Assembly (NCBI RefSeq): GCF_011045165.1
Contig: NZ_JAAKZI010000017.1
Location: 22,836 to 86,835, forward strand
Source: Arthrobacter silviterrae
GTDB lineage: Bacteria > Actinomycetota > Actinomycetes > Actinomycetales > Micrococcaceae
Direction of reading: 5' to 3'
Length of the DNA: 64,000 nucleotides
The position numbers were made by a program, and so were the translations under genes. Shown here piece after piece: positions 44,246-53,053 of the stretch. Position 1 is the stretch's first letter. Each line of letters opens with the position of its first letter. A model generated the notes under the pieces. That model was not told where the DNA came from, did no database searches, and saw only the letters and a program-made list of their open reading frames with translations.

Positions 44246-44977
44246 TCAGGAGCGGTATTCGGGGTTTTCGAAATCGAAGCGCGCCCCGGCGTCCCATTCG
44301 CGGCGCTGGTTGCCGTGCGTGGGGAATCCTCCCATCGACTTCAGTGTGTGTGCCATGTGCATCAGGTTCCAGGCCATGAAGGTGGTGTTGCGGTTGGTGA
44401 ATTCATTGTCCAGCCCCGCCCGCGTGCCGTCATCCTGCTTGTCCCCATAGCTCGGCCCCGGGCCTGCCTCGCCGATCCAGCCGGCGTCAGACTGCGGTGG
44501 AATCGAGTAGCCAATGTGCTGCAGGCTGTAGAGAACGTTGGACGCGCAGTGCTTGATGCCGTCCTCGTTGCCGGTGATCAGGCAGCCGCCGACCCGGCCG
44601 TAGTAGAGCCACTGGCCGCGGTCGTTGAGCTCCCCGGAGTGGGCATACAGCCGCTCGATGACTTTCTTGGTCTCGCTGCTGTTGTCCCCGAGCCAGATCG
44701 GACCGGCGATGACGAGAATATCGGCGGCCAGCACGCGTGGGAACAGCTCCGGCCAGGCGTCGACCTCCCAGCCGTGTTCGCGCATATCGGGATACACTCC
44801 GGAAGCTATCGGATGGTCTATCGAGCGAAATCCATCAACGCGCACTCCTTGCTTGGCCATGATTGAGGCGCTGGCATCGATGAGCAGTTGGGTGTGGCTG
44901 GTGGCCGGTGAGCGGGTGAGCGTGGTGTTGATGAACAGTGCGCTGAGCTTGGAAAAGCCCGGATCGTTCGCAGGCAT
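44246..44977 (-). CDS. flavodoxin-family NAD(P)H-dependent oxidoreductase
   Basis: A 243-residue FMN-binding protein. LSALFINTTLTRSPATSHTQ is the phosphate-binding start of the FMN-reductase/WrbA-like fold, and AADILVIAGPIWLGDNSSETKKVIERL the second flavin-contact segment. It follows the hydrolase-OsmC gene by one base on the same strand, so they form an operon. Likely role: two-electron reduction of quinones or other oxidants. Confidence 0.85.
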   Translation of the reverse strand: MPANDPGFSKLSALFINTTLTRSPATSHTQLLIDASASIMAKQGVRVDGFRSIDHPIASGVYPDMREHGWEVDAWPELFPRVLAADILVIAGPIWLGDNSSETKKVIERLYAHSGELNDRGQWLYYGRVGGCLITGNEDGIKHCASNVLYSLQHIGYSIPPQSDAGWIGEAGPGPSYGDKQDDGTRAGLDNEFTNRNTTFMAWNLMHMAHTLKSMGGFPTHGNQRREWDAGARFDFENPEYRS

Positions 44978-44978
44978 G

Positions 44979-46217
44979 TCAGTTGCTCCTTGGGGATCGC
45001 AGGATGGTGTGGACCTCGATTTGTCCTTCGAGGGTTAGGTGTACCGGGCACCGGTCGGCGATGCGCACCAATGCGTCGCGTTGTTCGTCGGCGAGGTCTT
45101 CGGGCAGCTCAAGGGTGCGGTGGAGCCTGTCGATGCGCCCGCTGCTGTGCTCACACTCCTGGCAGTCGTCAGCGTGGATCCGATCGTGCTGGACCTGCGC
45201 TTCGAGTTCGCCGATCTGCCACCCCTTTCGTTCGGCGTAGGCCCGCATGGTCATGACGGTGCAGGACGCCAACGACATCGCCAGGTAATCGTAGGGTGTA
45301 GGTCCTGTTTCGGTCCCGCCGGATTCGGAGGGCTCGTCGGCGGCGAGGACGAAACCACGCGTCTCCAACCGGGTCACGAACCCGCCGCCGTTGTGGGCGG
45401 TCGCCCCGGGGCGGTCATAACCGTCACCTCCCGTCCCCGGGGTTGAAGCGGTGGTGACGGGAAGGTACCGCTCGGCCCACGCGGCGATCACGGTGGCGAC
45501 GTAGTGGGCGTCACTTTCCTTCGTGAGCAGGTGGTCGGCGTCGTCGAGGGAGACAAAGCTCTTGGGGTGACGGGCGGCATGGAAGAGCATCTCGGCGTTT
45601 TCAATGCCGACAAAGGCGTCGCGCGGTGCGTGCATGATCATCGAGGCGCCGTTGAACTCCGAGACCCGGTCGCGGGGGTCGCCGTGTTCAAGATCGTCGA
45701 GGAAGGATCTGCCGAGGGTGAACGTCCGGCCAGCGATGGTGACCGGCGCGAATCCGTTATGGCGGACAGCGTCCAGGTCGCCGTCGAGAAGGTGGAGCAC
45801 ATGCGCAGGATCCGCCGGCGCGCCGATCGTTGCCACGGCACGGACACTGGGCAGGGAAGGCGCGACGCTGATCACGGCCGCGCCACCGAGCGAGTGTCCC
45901 ACCAGCAGGGACGGGGCAACCACCGTTTCGGCAAGGTAACTGGCGGCGGCCCGGAGATCAGCCACGTCGGCGGAGAACGAGGAATCAGCGAAGTCGCCGC
46001 CGCTGCGGCCAAGGCCGGCAAAATCGAAGGACAGCACCGCGTATCCCTGCGCCGTCAGCGCTTGGGTCAGCTGGCGTTCGGCCCGCAGGTCCTTGGAACA
46101 GGTGAAGCAGTGCGCGAAGAGCGCGGAGCCGCGAGCCGGGCCGTCCGGGCGTTCCAAACGGGCCGAAAGCTGGTGCCCGCCGTTACCGGTAAACGTGCAC
46201 GTGCTGGACGACGCCAT
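44979..46217 (-). CDS. bifunctional alpha/beta hydrolase-OsmC family protein
   Basis: A 412-residue fusion. Residues 1 to about 260 form an alpha/beta hydrolase with FDFAGLGRSGG and the nucleophile elbow VGHSLGGAA, and a histidine in DDADHLL. The rest is an OsmC/Ohr-like domain with the two redox cysteines in SLASCTVMTMR and DRCPVHL, which could reduce organic peroxides. The fusion is known in actinobacteria and proteobacteria. It shares an operon with the flavodoxin protein. Confidence 0.9.
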   Translation of the reverse strand: MASSSTCTFTGNGGHQLSARLERPDGPARGSALFAHCFTCSKDLRAERQLTQALTAQGYAVLSFDFAGLGRSGGDFADSSFSADVADLRAAASYLAETVVAPSLLVGHSLGGAAVISVAPSLPSVRAVATIGAPADPAHVLHLLDGDLDAVRHNGFAPVTIAGRTFTLGRSFLDDLEHGDPRDRVSEFNGASMIMHAPRDAFVGIENAEMLFHAARHPKSFVSLDDADHLLTKESDAHYVATVIAAWAERYLPVTTASTPGTGGDGYDRPGATAHNGGGFVTRLETRGFVLAADEPSESGGTETGPTPYDYLAMSLASCTVMTMRAYAERKGWQIGELEAQVQHDRIHADDCQECEHSSGRIDRLHRTLELPEDLADEQRDALVRIADRCPVHLTLEGQIEVHTILRSPRSN

Positions 46218-46479
46218 GGATCGTACCTCCGCTGGTTGCCGCCCCTTCGAAAGAACAGGTGCAGCACGATGTGACAGTCACGGCAGCCCAGCCGACGGGG
46301 TCCTGTGGCCGAAGAGCACCGAGCCTAACATGCAGTAAACCGCCACACAATGGATGCGCTGCACCGGCGAGCTGTCGGGACCGCAGCAGTCCATGGCCCG
46401 GCCCCAGAACCCTACTCACGACACCCCAGCACTGCCTCAACTGTCGGCAATGTGTCGCGCCCCGCCTACCGAATAGTGC
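46218..46479. other. divergent promoter region, left half
   Basis: Upstream of the hydrolase-OsmC gene on the minus strand. No gene is supported; no clear operator recognised outside copy B of the shared block that follows. Confidence 0.3.
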
Positions 46480-46605
46480 GCACCGGGTGTTATGTGTCCG
46501 CGATTGCAGAACTTGGTCCGTCAACGCCCCTATGGTGGTGAGACCGGGTTTCACGGCCAAACGGGTCGCCACCGCGAGACGTTCCGCCGGACGGGACCAA
46601 CATGC
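46480..46605 (+). promoter_or_regulatory. shared promoter-like block, copy B
   Basis: TGTTATGTGTCC, GATTGCAGAACTTGG, GCCCCTATGGTGGTG and TTTCACGGCCAAACGGG follow the order of copy A (42020-42140). A TATGGT lies where a -10 element would be. The next gene on the plus strand is the FAD disulfide reductase at 46724, 119 bases on, with AGAGGAG before its ATG. Confidence 0.6.
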
Positions 46606-46723
46606 GGGCAGGGACGCCGGGAGCGTGGATCGGCTGGCGCGCAGGATCTGTGCCTGCTTGGGGGGAAGTGCCAGCGCGCCACGCTGTGAAAAATGCCACG
46701 GTGATAGACGAAGAGGAGTTTTC

Positions 46724-48079
46724 ATGGCTGAGATTGTTGATGTTGTTGTTATCGGGATGGGGCCCGGCGGTGAGGCCGCTGCCGGGGAACTTGCAGAAGC
46801 GGGCCTCTCAGTCGTGGGAATCGATGCACGTCTGGTTGGCGGAGAGTGCCCCTACTACGGCTGCATTCCGAGCAAAATGATGATCCGCGCTGGAAACTCC
46901 CTAGCGGAGGGGCACCGGATACGCGGGCTCGCCGGGGATGCAGACATCCGCCCGGACTGGGCTCCGGTGGCCGAAAGGATCCGCACGGAAGCCACCGACA
47001 ATTGGGATGACACGGTTGCGGTGGAGCGGTTCACGGGCAAGGGCGGCCAATTCGTCCGCGGCCGCGGTACGATCACCGGTCCGCGGACCGTCACTGCGGC
47101 CGGCCGGGAGTTCACCGTGCGCCGGGCCATCGTGATCAATACCGGTACCGAGCCGGCGGTTCCCCCGATCCCGGGCCTTGCCGACGTGCCGTACTGGACA
47201 AATCGCGAGGCCATCGCCGCGACCGAGATCCCGGAGTCCCTGATTGTCATCGGGGGCGGGGCGATCGGTGCCGAACTGGCCCAGGCGTTCGCGCGCTTCG
47301 GCACTCGTGTCACCGTCCTGGAAGCCGCGCCAAGCCTGCTGCCCCCGGAGGAGCCAGAGGCGGGAAAACTGCTCGCGGAGGTGTTTGACGAGGAGGGCAT
47401 CGACGTCCAGATCGGGGCCCGCATTGAAAACGTTCACTACTCGGAGGGGACATTCGCCCTCAACGTTGGCGGATCAACCCTGACGGCCAGCCGGCTTCTG
47501 GTCGCCACGGGCCGCACCACGAACCTTGGTGCTCTCGGCGTGGCGGCCCTGGGCCTGGACCCGGCCGCACGGTTCCTGACCCCGGATACACACATGCGGG
47601 TCGCGGACGGCGTCTATGCCATTGGCGACATTACGGGCAAGGGCGCCTTTACCCACATCTCCATGTACCAGGGCGCCATCGCCGCCGCGCATATCCTTGG
47701 CCGCGAGCCGGAACCGGCGCAGTACCATGCCGTGCCGCGGGTGACGTTCACCGACCCCGAGATCGGTTCCGTGGGCCTGAGCGAGGCCCAAGCCCGGGAG
47801 GAAGGCTTGAACGTCCGGGTTGGTTTCACGGACCTGGCCACGTCTGCGCGCGGGTGGCTTCACAAGTCAGGCAACCAGGGCTTCATCAAACTCGTCGAGG
47901 ACGCCGACCGTGGCGTGCTGGTCGGTGCCGCATCCGCCGGTCCCACCGGGGGAGAAGTCCTCTCCGCCCTCACTCTGGCCGTCCACGCCCGGATCCCGGT
48001 CGGCACGCTGCGCCGGATGATCTACGCCTATCCGACCTTCCACCGCGCCATCGAAGACGCCCTTAACCGCCTTGAATGA
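46724..48079 (+). CDS. FAD-dependent pyridine nucleotide-disulfide oxidoreductase (MerA/dihydrolipoyl dehydrogenase-like)
   Basis: A 451-residue flavoenzyme. FAD site VVVIGMGPGGEAAA, redox disulfide C42/C47 in GGECPYYGCIPSK, NAD(P) site VIGGGAIGAELAQ and the C-terminal dimer domain with YPTFHRAIEDAL carrying the catalytic His/Glu. The C-terminal vicinal cysteine pair of true mercuric reductases is missing. It opens an operon with the TVP38/TMEM64 and phosphatidyltransferase genes; the pairing of such a reductase with a TVP38 protein is widespread. Electron acceptor unknown. Confidence 0.85.
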   Translation: MAEIVDVVVIGMGPGGEAAAGELAEAGLSVVGIDARLVGGECPYYGCIPSKMMIRAGNSLAEGHRIRGLAGDADIRPDWAPVAERIRTEATDNWDDTVAVERFTGKGGQFVRGRGTITGPRTVTAAGREFTVRRAIVINTGTEPAVPPIPGLADVPYWTNREAIAATEIPESLIVIGGGAIGAELAQAFARFGTRVTVLEAAPSLLPPEEPEAGKLLAEVFDEEGIDVQIGARIENVHYSEGTFALNVGGSTLTASRLLVATGRTTNLGALGVAALGLDPAARFLTPDTHMRVADGVYAIGDITGKGAFTHISMYQGAIAAAHILGREPEPAQYHAVPRVTFTDPEIGSVGLSEAQAREEGLNVRVGFTDLATSARGWLHKSGNQGFIKLVEDADRGVLVGAASAGPTGGEVLSALTLAVHARIPVGTLRRMIYAYPTFHRAIEDALNRLE

Positions 48080-48806
48080 GCCAACCGGGGTGGACAACGA
48101 ACTGGGCGGGACGAGACGCGAAGCGGCCGGCACGGAAAGCCGGTGCCCGGGAGTGAACCGGACCCGGGCGCTCTGGCGATTCGGGATCCTGCTGCTTCTC
48201 GTTGCTGCCGCGACCGTCTCGGTGCTGGTGTTTCCGCTCCCGCCGGTGGGGCAGATCCGCAGCTTTTTCGCAGGTACGGGCTGGTGGGGACCGGTCGTCT
48301 TCATAATCGCCTATGCCGCGCTGACCTTGGCGCCGGTGCCCAAAAGCGTTCTGTCCGTTGCTGCGGGGCTGGTCTTTGGGCTCGGCGCTGGCACGGTAGT
48401 CGTCTATGTGGCCGCGATGCTCGGCTCGGTGGCTGCCTTCTGGCTGGGCCGGTGGCTGGGCCGGGAGGCCGTGGAAAAATTCACCGGGACGAAGGTGGAG
48501 AAAGTTGACCAACTGTTGCGGCGGCGCGGGCTGGCGGCCATGATCGGTGTCCGACTGGTTCCCGTGCTGCCCTTTACAGCCATCAACTATGCCGCCGGGC
48601 TGACCTCCATCGGCTGGTGGCACTACTTCCTTGGCACCGCGATCGGCATCCTTCCGGGCACGGTGAGTTACGTGGCACTGGGAGCGTTCGGCCTGAAGCC
48701 GGGCTGGCAGCTCGACCTCGCCCTTGGGACCCTGGGAGTGCTGACGTTGGCCGGGCTGGTGGTCGCGGTGCTGCGGCGCCGGAAAAGGCAGGTGACCCAT
48801 GTTTGA
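48072..48806 (+). CDS. TVP38/TMEM64-family (YdjX/YdjZ-like) membrane protein
   Basis: A membrane protein of up to 244 residues with about six helices. The central SNARE-associated/DedA-like block is visible in APVPKSVLSVAAGLVFGLGAGTV, FWLGRWLGREAVEKF and GVRLVPVLPFTAINYAAGLTSI. The start is uncertain: TTG 48072 overlaps the preceding stop, and GTG at 48090 or 48153 are alternatives. It overlaps the next gene by eight bases. Similar proteins (YdjX, YdjZ) are encoded beside the E. coli ynj genes. Confidence 0.85.
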   Translation: MNEPTGVDNELGGTRREAAGTESRCPGVNRTRALWRFGILLLLVAAATVSVLVFPLPPVGQIRSFFAGTGWWGPVVFIIAYAALTLAPVPKSVLSVAAGLVFGLGAGTVVVYVAAMLGSVAAFWLGRWLGREAVEKFTGTKVEKVDQLLRRRGLAAMIGVRLVPVLPFTAINYAAGLTSIGWWHYFLGTAIGILPGTVSYVALGAFGLKPGWQLDLALGTLGVLTLAGLVVAVLRRRKRQVTHV

Positions 48807-49425
48807 TGCCAGGCTGCGCAGGGTTATGGAACCTGCCACAACACGGGCAGCCGCCTGGCTGGACCGGCCCTGGATCACCCCGGACAGGCTGACTGGCCTG
48901 AACCTGGTCCTTGGCCTGGCCAGCGCAGCCCTGGCGGCTGGGCAGTGGTGGCTTCCGGCCCTGGCCGCGTGGCTTATGTGCCGGGTCGCGGACGGACTCG
49001 ACGGCCCGCTGGCACGGCGCAGGAGCCGTCACACCGGCAGAACGGACACGGGGCGGGGCGGGTTCTGGGACATCTGCGCCGATTTCGTCGTCTACGGTGC
49101 AACGGTGGTGGGTGTGGGCATCGGCGCGACGGCCGCTTTCGGTGCCCCGTGGCTGCCGTTCCTGCTGGTCCTTTTTGCCTATTACATCAACGGCACGGGC
49201 TTCTTGGCCTTTTCCTCCATCGCCGAAAAAACCGGCCGCCAACTTTCGGACGGCCGGTCGCTGTCCTTCCTGCCTGGCCTGACCGAAGGGGCCGAGACAG
49301 TGGCCGTGCACAGCCTTTGGCTGATTTTCCCGGGTGTTGCGTGGGAAATCGCGGCCGCTTGGGCGGTACTGGTCATGGTCAGCGCCGTGGAACGGATCAT
49401 CGCCGGCTACCGGTCCCTGCGGTGA
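48799..49425 (+). CDS. CDP-alcohol phosphatidyltransferase (YnjF-like)
   Basis: A 208-residue membrane protein with RVADGLDGPLARR...DTGRGGFWDICADFVVY, the CDP-alcohol phosphotransferase active-site pattern. Several helices surround it. Last gene of the reductase-TVP38 operon; its 3' end overlaps the convergent reductase gene by 19 bases. E. coli YnjF is of the same family and lies beside ynjABCD. Confidence 0.8.
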   Translation: MFDARLRRVMEPATTRAAAWLDRPWITPDRLTGLNLVLGLASAALAAGQWWLPALAAWLMCRVADGLDGPLARRRSRHTGRTDTGRGGFWDICADFVVYGATVVGVGIGATAAFGAPWLPFLLVLFAYYINGTGFLAFSSIAEKTGRQLSDGRSLSFLPGLTEGAETVAVHSLWLIFPGVAWEIAAAWAVLVMVSAVERIIAGYRSLR

Positions 49426-50837
49426 GGCGCGGGTCTGTCCAGCCAGCGGCGCCGCCCCCAGAGCAGGGCCGCCGTGGCGCGGCGCATCAGGGGGGAGGCC
49501 AGGCGCTCCCGGACGTCGGCGACGGCGGCGTTCCACACCCCGTCCGAGTAGCTCGGGTAAGGGTGGGTGGTTCCGGCGATGTCCGAGGTCGTCAGCCCCT
49601 TCTGTACGGCCAAGGTGACCTCGGACAGGGATTCCCCGGCCCGCGGGCCCACGATCGTTGCGCCGAGGATCTTCCCGTGCCGGTCCACGACCAGCCGGGA
49701 GAACCCGCCCGTATGGTCCTCGGTCACGGCACGGTCGACATGGGTGTGCAGGACGGTTCGGGCACGGTGCCCCAGGCCGGCGTCGGCCGTGGTCAGTCCG
49801 ACGGCGGCAACCTCTGGGGAGGTGAACGTCACTCGGGGGACCGTGGTGCTGATTTGGCGTTTGAGCCCGAGGACCGCGTTGGCGGCCGCCACGGAGGCGT
49901 GGACCCCGGCCAGGTGGGTGAACTGTGGGTGGGCTGTCACATCCCCGGCGGCCCAGATGAGCGGGTTGGAAGTTCTCATTCGCGTATCCGTGACGATGTG
50001 CCCGCCCCCATCCAGTGTTACCCCGAGTCGCTCCAGGCCCAGGCCGGCGGTCCGGGGCACACGCCCTATGGCCATCAGAACCGTGTCCGCCTTAAGGGTT
50101 GTTCCGTCCTGCATCTGGAGCATAGATCCGGTGTCTGTCGTGAGGGCATGCTCGATGGTGGTGTTTTCCCGGAGGTGGACACCATCGTGTGCCAGGCTCG
50201 CCCGGATGAGGTCGGCGGCGTCGGGGTCTTCCTTGGGCAGGATGCCGGAGCGGACCACCATGGTTACCTGTGATCCGAGGCGGGCGAAGGCCTGTCCCAG
50301 TTCGCAGGCAATGGGGCCGCCTCCGACAATGGCCAGCCGCCCGGGCCGGGCGTCCAGGTCCCAGATCGTCTCCGAGGTCACCACGCGGGACGGATCCAGC
50401 CCGGGGATGACCGTGGTTGCCGGCGCGCCGCCGGTGGCGATTAGGGCTTGCCGGAAACGGATCTGTCTGTCGTCGACTTCGGCGACCCCGGGGGCACGGA
50501 ACACCAGGGCGCCCGTGAGTACTTCGACTCCGGAAGCTTCAAGGGCCGCAACGGAGTCGACGGGCGCGATGGTGTTGATCGCGGCGAAAATTCGTTCGCG
50601 GACTGTCGCGAATTCCGGTGGCTGCCCGGTCAGTGCGCGCACTGGTGTGGCGTGTTCGGCCGCCGAGAGGAGGGTTTTGGACGGGACGCAGCCGGTCCAT
50701 AGGCAGTCCCCGCCGGTGCGGGCCTGTTCGACCAGGAGGGTTCGCGCGCCCAGCCCGGCTGCCGTCTTGGCGCCTACGATGCCGGCGGTGCCCCCACCGA
50801 CCACCAGCAGGTCAACGATCCTGTGCTTGACGCTCAT
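49407..50837 (-). CDS. FAD-dependent disulfide oxidoreductase (MerA-like, no C-terminal CC)
   Basis: A 476-residue flavoenzyme with the FAD motif LLVVGGGTAGIVGAKTA, redox disulfide C45/C50 in GGDCLWTGCVPSKTLL, and NAD(P) motif AIVGGGPIACELGQ. The C-terminal motif HPYPSYSDGVWNAAV has Asp where Glu is common. It lacks terminal vicinal cysteines and ends with a basic extension (RRRWLDRPAPHRRDR). AGGAG is seven bases before the ATG at 50837. It is divergent from the methyltransferase gene, 113 bases away. It differs clearly from the reductase at 46724. Confidence 0.88.
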   Translation of the reverse strand: MSVKHRIVDLLVVGGGTAGIVGAKTAAGLGARTLLVEQARTGGDCLWTGCVPSKTLLSAAEHATPVRALTGQPPEFATVRERIFAAINTIAPVDSVAALEASGVEVLTGALVFRAPGVAEVDDRQIRFRQALIATGGAPATTVIPGLDPSRVVTSETIWDLDARPGRLAIVGGGPIACELGQAFARLGSQVTMVVRSGILPKEDPDAADLIRASLAHDGVHLRENTTIEHALTTDTGSMLQMQDGTTLKADTVLMAIGRVPRTAGLGLERLGVTLDGGGHIVTDTRMRTSNPLIWAAGDVTAHPQFTHLAGVHASVAAANAVLGLKRQISTTVPRVTFTSPEVAAVGLTTADAGLGHRARTVLHTHVDRAVTEDHTGGFSRLVVDRHGKILGATIVGPRAGESLSEVTLAVQKGLTTSDIAGTTHPYPSYSDGVWNAAVADVRERLASPLMRRATAALLWGRRRWLDRPAPHRRDR

Positions 50838-50950
50838 GGGGGACTCCTCGTGCGTGGTGTTGAATGATGGGGCCTGTGCCAGCCGGCGCAGTCCGCGCTG
50901 GCGGCTCCGCAGCCAGGGCACGAACCAGAAAGTACCCGAAGGAGCCCGCC

Positions 50951-51644
50951 GTGGCTGACAAATATACGTGGTTTGCCCCGTTTTATGATCTGCTGTCCGC
51001 AGAATACCCTGTTTATCATGCCGGGCGGGTCCTTGGCATCGATGCCCTGGCCCCCACCACGGGCCAGCAGGTACTGGACATCGGGTGCGGGACGGGGCTG
51101 AACTTTTCCCTGTTGCAGCAACGAATCGGCACGTCGGGGACGATCGTGGTTGCAGCAACGAATCGGCACGTCGGGGACGATCGTGGGGATCGACCGCAGC
51201 GCCGAAATGCTCCGTCAGGCACGGCGCCGGGCCGAGTCGCACGGCTGGGGGAACGTGATCCTTCTCCAAGCAGACATGGTGCGCCTGGATCCAGGGACCA
51301 TCACCGCCCGCATCCAGGAAATCGGTGGAGCGGCGGTTTCGCAGGCGGCCCTGGCCACGTACTCGCTGTCGCTGATGGAGGACTGGGAAGGGGCCTGGGC
51401 CACCATGGCGTCCCTGCTGGGCCCCGGAGCCCGTGTCGGGGTCGTCGACATGCAGGAACCCCTGGGCCGGGCACGGTGGCTGGCTCCGCTGGCACGGCTG
51501 GCCTGCGCGCTGGGGGGATCCGACATTCAGGCCGCACCGTGGCGGGCCGTCGAGGAGCAGTGCACCGACGTCGTCCGGGCCTCGGCCAGGGCCGGCCACC
51601 TCCAGATCCGTGCAGGAAAGATGGTCCAAGCCCGCACGATGTGA
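50951..51644 (+). pseudogene. SAM-dependent methyltransferase, frameshifted by a tandem duplication
   Basis: From GTG 50951 (AAGGAG six bases before) the frame reads ADKYTWFAPFYDLLSAEYP and the SAM-binding VLDIGCGTGLNF, then is broken. After the break another frame continues with GIDRSAEMLRQARRRAESHG, LLQADMVRLDPG and DMQEPLGRARWLAPLARLA to the stop at 51644. The break is a perfect 37-bp direct duplication (51112-51148 and 51149-51185). Without one copy, a normal 218-codon class I methyltransferase results. The gene may be dead, or may be switched by loss and gain of a repeat unit. Substrate unknown. Confidence 0.85.
51112..51185. repeat. perfect 37-bp tandem duplication
   Basis: The 37-base unit beginning GTTGCAGCAACGAATCGGCA and ending GGGGACGATCGTG occurs twice without a gap at 51112-51148 and 51149-51185. 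As 37 is not a multiple of three, it shifts the methyltransferase frame. Confidence 0.95.
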
Positions 51645-51723
51645 GCCAAAGTAGCGCAGGCCCTGGGGTGGGAAGGCGCCCCCAGCATGGAAAAGTGCCG
51701 GCGGCAGCGGCCCGTCGTGAATG

Positions 51724-51790
51724 CCAGCTTGTTGTGTACTCCAGATTACGGAACGGGGCACCACACCGGCCATAGCGTGGACGGACAACC
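51724..51790 (+). promoter_or_regulatory. shared promoter-like block, copy C (weaker)
   Basis: TTGTTGTGTACTCC, GATTACGGAACGGGG and CCGGCCATAGCGTGG follow the order seen in copies A and B, with more exchanges. The block lies directly upstream of the membrane protein-Crp-DUF427 operon; GAAGGGACG precedes the start at 51816. Confidence 0.5.
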
Positions 51791-51815
51791 ACAATTTCAA
51801 TGAAGGGACGCCGAG

Positions 51816-52268
51816 ATGGCTTCTGCATCAGCTCTTTCGCACCACGGATCTACGACGGGCATGGGCCGGCGCGCCCTTGCCGGGGTTGCCGGTGGGCTTG
51901 CCGGCGGCATCGTGTTCGGCATGTTGATGGCGATGATGGGCATGCTGCCCATGATCGCCTCCCTGGCCGGTTCCCATTCGGCCTGGGTCGGATTCGGCGT
52001 CCACCTGGTCATCTCGGTCCTCATCGGGCTGGGCCTGACGGTGCTGTTCGGCAACAGGCTGCTGACCGGCTATCGCCGCGGCGCGGTCTTTGGGCTTGGT
52101 TACGGGATTATCTGGTGGGTTCTGGGTCCGTTGCTGATCATGCCCGCGATGTTGGGCATGCCCCTGTTCGCCCTGGACCTGACCGCTGTGTTGAGTCTGA
52201 TGGGCCACATGATTTATGGGGTTATTCTGGGGTTGGTGGCCGTACGGGTCATTGCGGCCCGGCCATGA
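51816..52268 (+). CDS. small membrane protein
   Basis: A 150-residue protein with four predicted helices rich in Gly, Met and Leu (GGLAGGIVFGMLMAMMGMLPM, AWVGFGVHLVISVLIGLGLTVL, GAVFGLGYGIIWWVLGPLLIM and MGHMIYGVILGLVAVRV). Its stop overlaps the start of the Crp-type regulator (ATGA). The many methionines and the histidine in the last helix may be incidental. No function known. Confidence 0.75.
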   Translation: MASASALSHHGSTTGMGRRALAGVAGGLAGGIVFGMLMAMMGMLPMIASLAGSHSAWVGFGVHLVISVLIGLGLTVLFGNRLLTGYRRGAVFGLGYGIIWWVLGPLLIMPAMLGMPLFALDLTAVLSLMGHMIYGVILGLVAVRVIAARP

Positions 52269-53053
52269 GGGATGAATGCCAAGGCGAGCTGGCCGCCGTC
52301 GTCCCCGGAGACCTCCGGCCCTGGACCCCAAGCGTACGAGAGGCAGAACCCTTGGTAACAGGACCGCTTGATCCGTTTAGTTGCTTGACCGAAGTCGAGC
52401 TGTTCGCCGACCTGAGCGCGAAGGAAATCGCGGCCATGGACCTGATGGCCCCGGCACGTTTCTTCCGTCGCGGGGAACTGCTCTTTAGCCAGTCCCAACC
52501 GGTGACGGCCTTGTTCATCCTCAAGACCGGCCGGGTCCGGGTCTTTAGGGTCGCCGAGGACGGCAAGGCCCTGACCATGGCCATCCTTGAACCCGGGGCG
52601 GTGTTCGGGGAAATGATGCTCGTGGGCCAGCGCATGTACGACAACTACGCCGAGGCCATCGAGGATGCAACAATCTGCCAGCTCAGTGTGGCAGAGGTGG
52701 AACGGTTCCTGCTCTCGGACCCGCGGATCGCGATCCGGATTTCCCGCCTGCTCGGCGAACAGGTCGCCAGGCTCGAAGAACGCCTCACAGACCTCGCACT
52801 GAAACCCCTCTCCGCCCAAGTCGCCTCGACCCTGTTGAAACTCTCCGAGAACGCACCCACACACCGCTTCAGCCAAGGACGTGTCCTGCACCTCACCCAC
52901 GAACAGCTCGCCGGACTCCTGGGCGCCTCCCGTGAGGCCACCAGCAAGGTCATGGGGGAGCTCACGACCAAAAATGCCATCCGGCAAGGGCGCGGGCGCA
53001 TCATCGTTACGGACCGGGGCATCCTGCACCGACTGGCCAGGAGTTCCTCATGA
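52265..53053 (+). CDS. Crp/Fnr-family transcriptional regulator
   Basis: A protein of 262 residues from the coupled ATG at 52265; a TTG at 52352 would give 233 residues, nearer the family norm. The cyclic-nucleotide-binding-type domain runs from DPFSCLTEVELFADL through ILEPGAVFGEMMLVGQ. The DNA-binding winged helix is LTHEQLAGLLGASREATSKVMGEL. No N-terminal cysteine cluster as in Fnr is seen. It overlaps the DUF427 gene by four bases. As the only general regulator inside this redox region, it is the best candidate to act at the shared blocks A-C. Confidence 0.88.
   Translation: MRDECQGELAAVVPGDLRPWTPSVREAEPLVTGPLDPFSCLTEVELFADLSAKEIAAMDLMAPARFFRRGELLFSQSQPVTALFILKTGRVRVFRVAEDGKALTMAILEPGAVFGEMMLVGQRMYDNYAEAIEDATICQLSVAEVERFLLSDPRIAIRISRLLGEQVARLEERLTDLALKPLSAQVASTLLKLSENAPTHRFSQGRVLHLTHEQLAGLLGASREATSKVMGELTTKNAIRQGRGRIIVTDRGILHRLARSSS

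Noticed and set aside
46259..46723. Upstream extension of the FAD reductase gene
   Set aside because: The extension covers the promoter-like block and encodes cysteine-rich nonsense; ATG 46724 has AGAGGAG and begins the FAD domain.
49567..50958. Plus-strand open frame of about 460 codons
   Set aside because: Antisense to the FAD disulfide reductase at 49407-50837, which has all its motifs.
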